Assembly (NCBI GenBank): GCA_000611715.1
Contig: AZYM01000190.1
Span: forward strand, 310,001 to 374,000
From: Scolecobasidium constrictum UM 578
Taxonomy: Eukaryota > Ascomycota > Dothideomycetes > Venturiales > Sympoventuriaceae
Length of the DNA stretch: 64,000 bases
Direction: 5' to 3'
The notes under the pieces: model-generated
What the model was told of the DNA's origin: nothing
The model's input: only the letters and a program-made list of their open reading frames with translations
Databases searched by the model: none
Position numbers and translations under genes: made by a program
Part shown: in pieces, positions 54,469 through 64,000 of the stretch
How positions within the stretch are numbered: the stretch's first letter is position 1
Layout of the letters: every line of letters starts with the position of its first letter

Positions 54469-55540
54469 ATGCAGTCATCGGCGGAGGCTGGTGCGAGTCG
54501 CGACACCGGTGCCACTCGCAAGAGGGTGCTCACCGAGGACAGGAAAAAGCAGAACCGGGAAGCGCAACGCCGTTTTCGTATGCCTGAACATTAATCCTAT
54601 GATACGAATCTGTTAATGATGCCGTACAGGACAGCGGAAGAAAGCGGCCTCAGACTCTCAATCAGCATCCGTTAGTCCTCATGCCACCCAGAGTACCGGA
54701 TCTCATGCGTCTTGGGGCAACGAGGATTTCGGTGGCCCATGTGAGCATGCATTGGCCGTACTTGAAGAGCCCAGTGCGATGTCAGCAATCACATACGCAA
54801 ATGGACCTGGCACCAGCACAGCGTTTACCATGTCGGAGGACCCATCCACGACCAGATGGGTTACATCTCTGGCGACTCAGACGCGTGAGAACCTAGCCGT
54901 TCCATCTCCGTACACGAACTACCTCCAGATCCAGAAGCTGAACTTCTACGCCGCCCGCATGCAGAATGCCAGGCACATGGGCGTGCCGCAGCGCATGGCA
55001 GAGCTCGATCTAGCACTCTCACCTTGGTACTGGGACACGCAGTTCAGCCTCATGTTTCTGCATGCATATCCACCCAATTATTCTAACGTACTGCCAAACC
55101 CGCCGACTGTCAATCGGGGCGAGCTGTTTCCGCCTCGCTTCGGCCACTTCCCACAGCCGCTGAGAAATCAGCGATGCTATGTTATCAATAACGATGTCAA
55201 CGCGGATCTGCGTCCAACTGAGCTTCAACGTTCAAAGGCCCATGCTTTGTATATAGACATGATACCCTTCCCCATTTTTCGCGATCGGGTAATCACCATG
55301 CTTGCTATGTCGCCTCCTGCATTTGATGAGGATGAGCTGAGGCGAGACATGGAGAACGATGGGGTATTGGTGTGGGGTGGTGCGCGTGTAGAGCGAAGCG
55401 TACGAGATAGGAGGAATTGGGAGTGTGCTAACTGGTTCCTTGCTAAGTGGACGTTCCTGGTAAACGGTTCAGGAATGGAAGATCAAAGTCGATGGTGGAG
55501 GCAGATGCGAGGTGAAGATGACAGTGATGAAGAAGATTAG
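54469..55540 (+). CDS. bZIP transcription factor with DUF3425
   Basis: Exons are 54469-54577 and 54630-55540, with a 52-bp intron (GTATGC...GTACAG), giving 339 residues. Splicing rebuilds the basic region RKKQNREAQRRFRQRKK at about residues 24-40, with the NxxAQxxFR pattern of Yap/AP-1-like fungal bZIPs. The leucine zipper is weak or absent. Residues about 160-310 match the DUF3425 C-terminal domain, with SPWYWDTQFSL and IDMIPFPIFRDRVITML. Such proteins often regulate secondary metabolism or stress genes. It neighbours an efflux pump and two amidases, which makes a local regulatory role possible. Confidence 0.85.
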
Positions 55541-55900
55541 CCATGTGTAGCAATTGCTTTATGAACAGTGTATTTCTCTCTTTTTCAAGGCCAGCAGCTA
55601 CAACTCCAGGTTGACGCATGCCTCAATCGATGAGATCAGAGGAGCACTATTCGCGATGGTGAGTTGATGTAGATGCCACAAACGTGGTGACGTGCGAGCG
55701 AGAGCAATGGTCCGTGCGTCACTGTCATCGCGTTGCGTCCTGCAGCTCTGCAGATCTATCGTTATCTGATGTGCGATGCAACACGCGAAGCTGGACAGAG
55801 CCTTTTGCAGATCGCTTTCTATTGCCGAGCTAATGGTAGAATACTGGCATTCATCGTTCGACGCTCTACAATACACGTGTACCCTCCACCCATCCATCAT
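55541..55900. other. Convergent 3' flanks
   Basis: About 360 bp between the bZIP stop and the transporter stop. Nothing recognised. Confidence 0.45.
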
Positions 55901-57937
55901 CTACTTCTCACTGCTGTGCCTCCTTGCTGTCAAAGCCTCCATAGGTGCATCAACCCTGTAATTCATTGTCTTACGGTGGTCACCGAGGAAGAGGCACAAT
56001 ATACACGCGACAGCGCCCATCGGGATGGCGATGAAATAGACGATTCGCAACGAGTCCGCGTAGGCCTGCGCCATCCCCAACGTCGCTCGGCCGAGGATGT
56101 TGGGATTGATACCCGGGATAGCAGAAAGAGCTGTAGTGTCCTGAGTTGACAAAGCACCGATCAATGCTGGTACCTCGTCAGCCGCGAGACCGGCGTTGGT
56201 TGCAGCATTACCGATCTGAGCCGGCAGATTGACGCCGATGCGGGCAGAGAATGCCGCGCTATAGATCGCCGTAAACACCGTGGCGCCGACCGCTCGAGCA
56301 GAAGTCGATACGGCCGTCGCAGTAGCTATCAAGTGGTGCGGTGTAGAGAGCTGCACGCCTGCTACTATAAGCACAAGCGGAGCGCCAAAACCAATGCCTG
56401 CGAGACCAGCGAAAATCAATGACCTTGTATCATCGCTTGGATTGATGGTTGCGAAGCCAATCAGACCACTGGTGTAAATGAGGAAGCCGACAAATAGGGG
56501 CAGACGTATTGTGCGTTGTCGCATGCTCCAATATCCCCATAGCACGGTGGACAAACCAGACGCGGTCCAGAAGGGGAGCAGTCGGACGGTGAGAAGGAAA
56601 GGATCTTGTTCGAACAGTGAAGTAGTTCTGTCGGCCATGCCTGGTTAGCATCCTTTATTCTCCATGCTCGTCTGTATCAAACGGATTTCCAGGGTACTTA
56701 CAGCACAGGATAGAAGATCACGTATGAGAACAACAACACGCCTTCAATCATCATGAGAATGACATAGATCGCGAAGGATCGACCAGCCTCTTTACCGCCG
56801 CGGAACAGACCATGATGCAGAATTCCCGTGTCAGTGCCCTTCCACTGAAATACACCGAAGCCAACGAGCGTTGCGATTCCAATGACGAGCAGAGCCAGCA
56901 CGCGAGCATTCGTCCACGCGAAGAGTCCGCCTCCAAGATTCAGAGCTACCAGTGTCAAGGTAAGGCCTGTGGTCAGGAGGCCAAAACCGGGAAGATCCAA
57001 ATGTGTGAGCTTCTGCCAGAACGACAGATGATCGAGTCTAGTATGCCGCTGTGGAGGTCGGTAGCCGAAGAAGAGCCCAATAGCGGTTGAGCCCCATAGC
57101 GCCATCTGTACCCACTGCAACAAGTCAGATCATGCTTTTGTACGATTGGACGGACAGGTCTATGGCGTACATAAAAGTTCTTCCATCCGTTCAGAATATC
57201 AGCCTTGGTGAAAGCGCCAATGACCAGAGGACTGGTCATAGCACCGAGACATGCCGCCAAGTTCATCAGCGCCTGGGACACTTTGTTTGACCTATTAGCT
57301 TTGCACGTACTAGGATGCAGGCAGCGAATCTGGACATACTGGGTCTCCACTTCCTCGGCAAGATCTCACTGGGAACCGCGAACGCCAGGCCGACGGAGGA
57401 AAAGCCAACACCGATCATGATTGTTGCTCCTATGAGGCGATAGATGTCCTGCGAACCTGGTGCAATTGCAGCACCAATGAAAGACACTGTCGAGCTGCCA
57501 ACTAGAAGCCATTTCCTTGCTTGGAAGACATCCGATGCGGACGAAAACAGTGGACTGACGACCGCTTGCATCAGAGCGAGAGAGTTTGGAATCCACGTCT
57601 GCGCTTGGGGATTGTTGAGGGAGGCGCCGATATAAGAGAGCTGCGAAACAATAAAGGTCAGTTTTGTCGTCCTTCAACCTCGCTAGCACAAGTGCGCTAT
57701 ACTTACGACAGCTGGAGGACCTTGCAGGGCGAAGGTCTGCACAAAGTTCATCAGAAACATTGATGCTAATGCAATCCATGTTCGAAGATGTATTTGCGGT
57801 TCTTCGTCAACAGCATCATAGACCAGGTTCTGGGACGGTGACACAGTGGCCTTCTCGATATTTCCGATGCTATTGCTGTCGACTCGAGAAACATTGTCGC
57901 GCTCTGCGGTGTGTTCGATTGAGCTTTGCTCGCCCAT
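55901..57937 (-). CDS. MFS efflux pump of the Tri12 type
   Basis: Five exons (57937-57707, 57640-57340, 57280-57171, 57114-56702, 56627-55901) with introns of 56-74 bp give 593 residues. The N-terminal cytosolic tail has about 50 residues. Fourteen or so membrane helices follow, with WIPNSLALMQAVVSPLFSSASDVFQARKW as the first conserved loop, GVGFSSVGLAFAVPSEILPRKWRP, then ADILNGWKNFYWVQM and DPFLLTVRLLPFW. This order is that of the fungal trichothecene-efflux (Tri12) family, which exports toxins or drugs. The cargo here is unknown. The first acceptor before exon 5 (ACCAG) does not keep frame; GACAG does. Confidence 0.9.
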
Positions 57938-58989
57938 GTTGAGCACGATTCGTACCAGCTAAGGTGGCACTAAAGCTCGACGTGCAAATGAATGCTTCGT
58001 CAATGGCTGATGCAGATCGTCAAGCAAAGGGAGACAGAGTCTTGAATGAAGTCGGAATTGAGCTGACAAGGGAAGCAGGGCGCATCGAGACCTAAATTAT
58101 ATCCACACAACTCCACAGTTGCGTGCCTGATCCGAAGACCATTGACGGATGTGTCCTGGCGAGGTCCCTTCCCGATATTGCATAAACCATCAGCTCTTAT
58201 CTATAAGATGAGTTCCCGAACACTCCCTTATCTCTGTCTGACCAGCATGACCAGCGTCCAGTCGCTAGGAAAACCACATCCGCTCGCATGGTTCAGCCTT
58301 CTTCTCAACTGCGCTGCAGAACCATAGACCCGCCCACGAGATATCAAATGTCCACCAACGCAAGGCTTCGCGCCACGACCGCCCCCGCACGATTTGAGAT
58401 GATGTTAGCCCAGATCACTGCAATTCCCACGCGTCTGAATATCTTGGGGCGCATCTTTGGTCCAGACCAGCGGACCACTAGTTGTCTGGAGCATCAGGCT
58501 GAAAATCGGGCCGACTCAGTCGAAGTGGAGAAGACCCACAAGCCAAACCAAGACCCACTGGCTTACCTTGCATATTGCGCTAAGGGACCGAACCATTGAG
58601 AGCAAGCATCATTCGCGATTGTATCATGGTATACCTCAATGTGAGTGGCCTCCAGTATCCGAAGCTATTACAAGCAGGTGCTGCTGCTGCCAGGACTGTG
58701 CAAGACACCTGCAGCGGAATGCCGCGCAGCACGGGATCGGGGCAAAGTCCTACCTCTCGAACCTGCTCTTGCGTTTATGCATTTGCCAGGCCGCATCCTT
58801 CGCTCATGATGGAAACCGACCATCCGACAGCGGGCTCCCGTAGGACTGCTAGTCTCGGATCGAGACCCACACAGTTCCGTTGACTGACGTTCGCATATCA
58901 CAAATGCTACAGATTGACACTTGCAGGTAGACGGGAACCGTGAACTTCGTCCGTCACTTCGTCGCTACAAACCTCCAGTCGCTCTTGAG
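57938..58989. other. Divergent promoter between efflux pump and amidase
   Basis: About 1.05 kb. Several frames between 58142 and 58900 are open for 60-130 codons in overlapping registers; none has domain character. It should hold both promoters. Confidence 0.4.
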
Positions 58990-60696
58990 ATGGCTGACAT
59001 GTCCACGACGCCTTGGGAAGCTGTTGCGCTCAGCAAGCAGACCAGCCGTAACGTTCGCATACCACCTAAATGGCGGATACCAACTTCAGAACTCCCGAAT
59101 GATCCTCCGCGCATAGTAGATGGACCTCAGAACGTGTTTCCTACCCTAAGGAAGTTCCTGACCAGAGAAGAACTCCACATCACAGACGACTTTGGAGTTG
59201 CTGAACTTCTGCAGACCATCGCATGCGCAAACTTCTCCGCGGTAGAAGTGATAGACGCGTTCTGTCATCGCGCTTCTTTGGCGCATCAGCTCACGAACTG
59301 CCTCACAGAACCATTGTTCGAGCAAGCAGCAGTGCGAGCGCGATTTCTGGACACCTTCCGAAGAGATCATGGTTGTACTTTCGGTCCTTTGCATGGCTTA
59401 CCAGTCAGCATCAAAGACACGTTGGACTTTGAAGGAGTCGATAGCTCAACAGGACTGGCAGCTTTGTGCAACAAACCAGCGACGCAAAATGCACCCCTCG
59501 TGGACCTGCTGCTATCGCTCGGAGCTATTAGCGTGGCAAAGACGAATGTACCACAGACCTTGGCCAGTCTTGACAGCAACAATAATGTCTTCGGGCGGAC
59601 CATGAACCCTACCAACCGATTGTGCACTGCTGGTGGAAGTTCCGGAGGAGAGGGCGTCATGGTGGCGCTGAGAGGTTCAATGATTGGCATTGGTTCGGAT
59701 CTCGGTGGCAGCATCAGGATACCTGCGATGGCAAATGGCGTCTATGGCTTCAGACCGAGTGTTTCGAGACTGCCGTACGGTGGACAAGCAGTTCTTGTGC
59801 CCGAAGGCATGACCAGCTTGGGCGTCCAACCAGTGGTGGGGCCACTAGCGAAGAGCATCGCAGACATTGACGTTGTTATGAAGGAGCTTGTGCCTCGTGC
59901 AGGTCTATGGGGAGAAGACTGTATTTCTGGCAATTGGACTGGCGCTGGAGGAGAGCTCAAGGGAGCAGGACTGGATGGTAGAACCGTTATCGGCGTGCTG
60001 AGAAGCGATGGTAACTGTGGACTACTGCCTCCCATTGACGCGATTCTGTCCGAAGTTGCAACGCGCCTCCAAACACAGTCAAGATTCGAGGTCGTGGAAC
60101 TCCCTACCTCACATGCCTGGTCGGAAGCACAAGATCTGATGGGCAAGCTCATCAACATTGATGGCGGCGTACTCATGAAAGAGCTTCTGGACTCCATGCA
60201 GGAACCATTGATGCCCTGGATGCAGTCGCGCTTTAAGGCAACAGAGCCCAGCCAGCTTGCCCACGTTGCTGAATTGCAGGCTCGACGAGCAGAGCTCGAG
60301 AAGGAGATGCTTCAAATGTGGTTCAATGCAGACGAATCTGGCAGAAGGTTGAGGAGACTTGACGCCATCATCTGCCCAGTAGCTCCTCACCCAGTCCCAG
60401 GGATCGATAGTTGGGGCACCTTGAACTATACCAGCGTATGGAACCTGTTTGATCAGCCTGCAGGGACCATACCTGTCAGGAACGTGGCCGAGCAAGACCT
60501 GCAGCTCGGACAGCGCATAAGCGGGAAGAGCTTGGGGTTATGGGACGATGCTTGTCGAGAACTGTGGGATGAAGAGTTGATAGACAGAAAGATTTATTTG
60601 GAGACCCCATTGAGCGTGCAGGTTGTTGTGCCTCGACTTGAAGACGGGAGACTATGCAAGATCATGACACTTATTGACGAGGTGCTTAGAAGCTAG
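58990..60696 (+). CDS. Amidase-signature hydrolase
   Basis: One exon, 568 residues from ATG 58990 (MADMSTTPWEAV). The amidase-signature core is complete: Lys142 in PVSIKDT, Ser217 in GGSSGGEG and nucleophile Ser241 in GSDLGGSIRIP. These numbers coincide with the triad of mammalian FAAH, which supports the chosen start. N-terminal TPWEAVALSK and IPPKWRI are typical for fungal acetamidase/FAAH-like members. There is no signal peptide. Substrates of the family range from acetamide to fatty-acid amides. It is the intact partner of the truncated copy downstream and shares a promoter region with the efflux pump. Confidence 0.92.
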   Translation: MADMSTTPWEAVALSKQTSRNVRIPPKWRIPTSELPNDPPRIVDGPQNVFPTLRKFLTREELHITDDFGVAELLQTIACANFSAVEVIDAFCHRASLAHQLTNCLTEPLFEQAAVRARFLDTFRRDHGCTFGPLHGLPVSIKDTLDFEGVDSSTGLAALCNKPATQNAPLVDLLLSLGAISVAKTNVPQTLASLDSNNNVFGRTMNPTNRLCTAGGSSGGEGVMVALRGSMIGIGSDLGGSIRIPAMANGVYGFRPSVSRLPYGGQAVLVPEGMTSLGVQPVVGPLAKSIADIDVVMKELVPRAGLWGEDCISGNWTGAGGELKGAGLDGRTVIGVLRSDGNCGLLPPIDAILSEVATRLQTQSRFEVVELPTSHAWSEAQDLMGKLINIDGGVLMKELLDSMQEPLMPWMQSRFKATEPSQLAHVAELQARRAELEKEMLQMWFNADESGRRLRRLDAIICPVAPHPVPGIDSWGTLNYTSVWNLFDQPAGTIPVRNVAEQDLQLGQRISGKSLGLWDDACRELWDEELIDRKIYLETPLSVQVVVPRLEDGRLCKIMTLIDEVLRS

Positions 60697-61515
60697 GTGT
60701 ACGATAGCAACCGCGGAGTCTGTTGCGAAAGCCTTACAGCTATGATCATGAATGGCAACAGAAACATGCAAACTGAATGTTCCCTACCGAAGAGCAAAGC
60801 CAAGTCTCAGACTATTCTAAAGTGTGTGTTGGTGGGCAATTGCTCTCAATCGCACATCAGGTCTGTTCCTGCAAATAGGAGATGCAGCATATCAAAGCAC
60901 CCCGGATGAGGCTCTAAAACATATATACCTTGAATAGCCTAGAGTAGCTAATCTATGGTCAAAGATTCTATGCTTGGTCCGAAGACTTATACTCTGTTTT
61001 GCCTGCCTCTCTATACCTGTGCCAATCATATCAGGGCCAAAACGATGGAAAAACGGCATCAACTTCACTCGTGATGTGTAGCCATCGATCTCACTCAAGA
61101 TCACGGCATACTAGTTCGCAAGGGCCCACTTTGAACACTAGAAGACAGCTCATTGGTTGGCTGCAAGGTAAGCCAGTGGGGCCAACCCTTGCATAAGCCC
61201 ATGCTAAGGCGGTCACCATCACTCTCAAAGCACTTCTCCCCTCGACTCATTATCAAGAATCCTACCAGTTGCTTGATCTCATCAAGTCAAAGCGTCGGAT
61301 ACAATCAGGCGATGTGAACGAGATAAGGCAGCCGGTTGCCGACAAGGCCTTAGGCGGGCCGCAACCTCTCCAGTCGTCCCAGCCTGTGACTAGATTTGAG
61401 ATAGTCAATCGGGCAGCAGGACGACCGCTATGATGCTGATAAGGTGAATGTACGGTCGCATACTTGCGCCATGAGATCTGCTTTTCTTTATGCTCCGTAA
61501 CTATCGTGCAGGCAG
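60697..61515. other. Region where the second amidase's N-terminal half should be
   Basis: About 800 bp. I searched the plus-strand frames for the expected segment before GPLHG (an FCxRAxxAxxxTNC-type helix) and found none. A CAG acceptor-like site precedes 61516. No other gene recognised. Confidence 0.5.
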
Positions 61516-62883
61516 GACTCACAACTCGCAGAACATGAGAAACCGATAGGTCCTCTGCATGGCGTGCCTGTGTCGCTGAAGGACCAGTTCCATGTTAGAG
61601 ATGTCGAAACGACTATGGGCTATGTGGGATGGATAGGGACTTTCGAAGGAAAGGTCGGGGATCCTCGATACAAGACTTTCGAAAGTGAAATGGTGCGCGA
61701 GCTACGTGCTCTCGGCGCAGTGCTCTTCTGCAAGACCAGCGTGCCTCATACACTCATGACTGGCGAGACCGTCAACAACATCATTGGCACTACGTTCAAT
61801 CCGAAGAATCGGCACCTGTCGCCTGGGGGCAGTTCTGGTGGTGAAGGAGCACTGATAGGTCTAAGAGGGTCACCGCTCGGACTTGGGACAGATATCGGTG
61901 GTAGCATTCGTATTCCTGCGGCATTCAACGGATTGTATGGTCTTCGCGGCTGCGCCGGACGGCTCCCGTATGAAGGCATGGCAAACTCATTGGATGGACA
62001 GAATACAGTCCTGTCAGTGGTAGGTCCGCTAGCCACGACATCGCGGTCCCTCAGGTTCTTCACGAAAGCACTGCTCTCGCAAGAACCTTGGCGATACGAT
62101 CCCATAGTTGTGGAAATGCCCTGGCGGGATGCTGAAGAGCAAGCGATCGCAAACCTTGTTCAGCGAAGCTCTCAGGGACAGCGGCTTGCATTTGGCGTTA
62201 TGCGCGGCGACCATGTCTTGAATGCCAATCCACCAGTCCAGCGCGCTATCAGCATTCTCGTGCAGGCACTCGAAAAGGCTGGCCATGCCATCATCGAGTG
62301 GAAACCGCCAGTCGGCCTGCACAAGCGCATCCTGGAGCACACATTCGGCGCCTGGGCTTTTGACGGTGGCGCCGACGTACAAGCTGCTTTCGGCCTTTCT
62401 GGCGAACCCTCTTCTGCACAGGTCCATATCACGGTAGGCGACAAATTGTCACCCGAGGCAACCGCGTCGAAGATATGGGCCACGAACAAAGGTCTGCGCG
62501 ACTGCAAGAAGGAGTTCCTGGATTATTGGAACAGCACTGCCTCCTCGACCGACACGGGCAGACCAATTGATGGCCTTATCGCTCCTTTGGCTCCATTTCC
62601 TGCAGCAAGACCTGGTCATTTTCGCTATTACGGACTAACCGCTTGGGTGAATGGTTTGGACATGACAAGTGTGGCCTTACCAGTCACGGTTGCTGACATG
62701 AATGTGGACAAGTATGACGCGGAGTATGCTCCCATCAGCGAGGAAGACAAGTTCATCCACGAAGAATACGATGCCGAGATATATGACGGAGCTCACGTCG
62801 GCTTGCAGATTGTGGGTAGGAGGTTCACCGAAGAAAGGATGTTAGCCATTGCCGAATATGTAGGATCGCTTCTGCACAGCTAG
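61516..62883 (+). pseudogene. 5'-truncated amidase-signature gene
   Basis: The frame from 61516 reads DSQLAEHEKPIGPLHGVPVSLKD and continues to the stop at 62881-62883, about 455 residues. The catalytic Lys (VSLKDQ), GGSSGGEG and GTDIGGSIRIP are all present, and the C-terminus (DGAHVGLQIVGRRFTEERMLAIAEYV) is intact. Missing are about the first 100-120 residues, including the helix before the Lys. No upstream exon was found, so it is either a truncated relic or a gene with a distant first exon. ATG is absent upstream in frame. It is diverged from the amidase at 58990 (GSIRIP and GGSSGG shared, little else), so not a recent tandem copy. Confidence 0.65.
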
Positions 62884-63243
62884 GGAAATCAGGTGCAGCG
62901 ACGCTACCTACCATGGTTGCCAGCAAGGTGTCCTTCTTTAAACACGAGCAAGAGAAGGAAGCCAGAAACACCAGAAATATGGACTTGTCAAAGCATCGAC
63001 GCTGCATCTTGTCGAAGTGTATCTGCGTAGTAATACAAGGATATCAGGCTATCAGCCTGGCCATTAGCGAAATGCCAGCCAGCAAAGTACCTCCCAATTA
63101 CGCGCACAAAGTGATGGATACAGACCTTCAAGATCTCCTCGCCACTCTTTGCGATTTTATTGCGACAAGATCAAAGACAAATGTGGTATCCTTCAGCAAA
63201 TCAGCCGCCAACGCCAGTGCACAATATCCGAGTCAGCACAAAA
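62884..63243. other. Convergent 3' flanks
   Basis: About 360 bp between the amidase stop and the GTPase stop. Nothing recognised. Confidence 0.45.
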
Positions 63244-64000
63244 TTAAAGCTCGCTGGAAAGCGGCCGAGCAGCGACATCTTCCATGTCCGTGTCAGCCAG
63301 GCCAGCGCCGGTCGCCGATGCTGGAAGCTCATTCTCGGTCGGTTGAGGTACAGATTTGGCGTCCTCGGCGGCACCAGCATCTGTAAAGGGAGCACATGTC
63401 GGCTCATCATGTAATGCTCTGTCGTCCACAGTCTCCATCTTGATGGGCAGAGCGCCGTCGGCTGCGTCGACAGGCGGTGTAACGTTCGATTGCGCTGTTG
63501 CGGGCACCCCTTCGAGAGATGGCGCTCCGTCCTCTGGGTCCGCCTTGATAGCTGCATTCCCTTCCCCAGCAGTCGAACGCGCATTCTCTGGCGTTCCTGT
63601 CGTAGTGGCCTCAGCAGCTTCAAGCTCCGGCTCAGGATACGGCTCAAGTCCGACAGCACGCTTAAACATCAGCTCAGCGCCGTCCAAAATGTCTAGCACA
63701 TGCTTTCGAATAGCGCGCTGCTCTCTCGTCAAGACGAAATCGCGATCTGTCTCACCGAGCACAATCGAGGTGTACTCTTTCTCCATAGCCATATAGATCT
63801 TATCGGTCTTGTCGAGCAGGTCTTCCTCCACGTCCTTGAGCATCTTCGTGATGATACTTCGTACGTGATGGACGCACTGATGAAACATTGTGCTCTTGGA
63901 CTGCTCCACGTGACCGGTCATGTGTACTTTCATGCGGTTGTATTGGCCTTTGCCAACCTCGTCGTTGCAAACTTGGTATGCTGCCAGCATGGCTTGCTGC
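63244..64000 (-). CDS. C-terminal part of a SLIP-GC-like large GTPase (DUF7605 type), 5' end outside window
   Basis: The minus-strand frame is open to the window edge. The visible 250 residues begin with a helical region: YNRMKVHMTGHVEQSKSTMF, then DLLDKTDKIYMAMEKEYTSIVLG. This pattern is found near the end of fungal dynamin-like nuclear GTPases of the SLIP-GC type. It is followed by a long acidic, Ala/Pro/Glu-rich tail. The GTPase domain itself would lie outside the window, so the family call rests on the C-terminal pattern only. Confidence 0.6.
   Translation of the reverse strand, partial: QQAMLAAYQVCNDEVGKGQYNRMKVHMTGHVEQSKSTMFHQCVHHVRSIITKMLKDVEEDLLDKTDKIYMAMEKEYTSIVLGETDRDFVLTREQRAIRKHVLDILDGAELMFKRAVGLEPYPEPELEAAEATTTGTPENARSTAGEGNAAIKADPEDGAPSLEGVPATAQSNVTPPVDAADGALPIKMETVDDRALHDEPTCAPFTDAGAAEDAKSVPQPTENELPASATGAGLADTDMEDVAARPLSSEL

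Noticed and set aside
58142..58883. Overlapping plus-strand frames of 61-128 codons before the amidase
   Set aside because: Mutually overlapping registers without motifs; most likely promoter sequence.
1..64000. Transposons, CRISPR arrays, rRNA genes
   Set aside because: No reverse transcriptase, transposase, long terminal repeats, regular spacer arrays or rRNA cores were seen on either strand.

Overview
The window is nuclear DNA of a filamentous ascomycete. Genes are dense, with short GT-AG introns (about 44-77 bp) and CTAAC/CTGAC-type branch sites. The gene content is typically pezizomycotine: HET-domain genes, Zn2Cys6 and bZIP-DUF3425 regulators, a fused CPSase-ATCase, and a GH5_12 steryl-glucosidase. 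A dothideomycete is plausible, but that is inference from gene flavour only. There are no rRNA genes, transposons or CRISPR arrays.

Layout. 1-10.1 kb: the end of an unknown gene, a tautomerase, a tiny membrane protein, an alpha/beta hydrolase, a GH5 steryl-beta-glucosidase and the nucleolar factor ESF1. 11.5-13.2 kb: a secreted, probably GPI-anchored class II heme peroxidase. 14.0-27.8 kb: a run of metabolic genes that looks like one catabolic cluster. It holds an NAD(P)-binding protein, a D-2-hydroxyacid dehydrogenase, a Zn2Cys6 regulator, a PhyH-type dioxygenase, a DenD-like sugar-acid dehydrogenase, a class II aldolase, an MFS sugar porter, an enolase-superfamily dehydratase and an MDR oxidoreductase. 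Transporter, dehydratase, aldolase and dehydrogenases together suggest uptake and non-phosphorylated breakdown of an unidentified acid sugar or hydroxy acid. Related sequence blocks lie upstream of the porter and dehydratase genes.

28-36 kb: a HET gene, a conserved unknown gene, AP-3 beta and a second HET gene whose tail changes frame. 37.1-42.8 kb: the pyrimidine enzyme CPSase-ATCase, which appears to have lost the vestigial dihydroorotase-like domain normally kept in fungi. 43.4-46.3 kb: an unknown gene and a second Zn2Cys6 regulator. 47.2 kb: a tRNA-Ile(UAU) gene with a normal anticodon-loop intron and, unusually, a second GT...AG insertion exactly at the T-loop/T-stem border. 47.7-51.8 kb: quinone oxidoreductase, an unknown gene and CLP1.

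52.5-64 kb: a HET pseudogene broken by one stop codon inside its signature motif, a bZIP-DUF3425 factor, a Tri12-type efflux pump, an intact amidase, a 5'-truncated second amidase, and the C-terminal end of a SLIP-GC-like large GTPase running off the right edge. Exon boundaries were worked out by hand from splice signals and reading frame. Names come from recognised motifs, not database searches.
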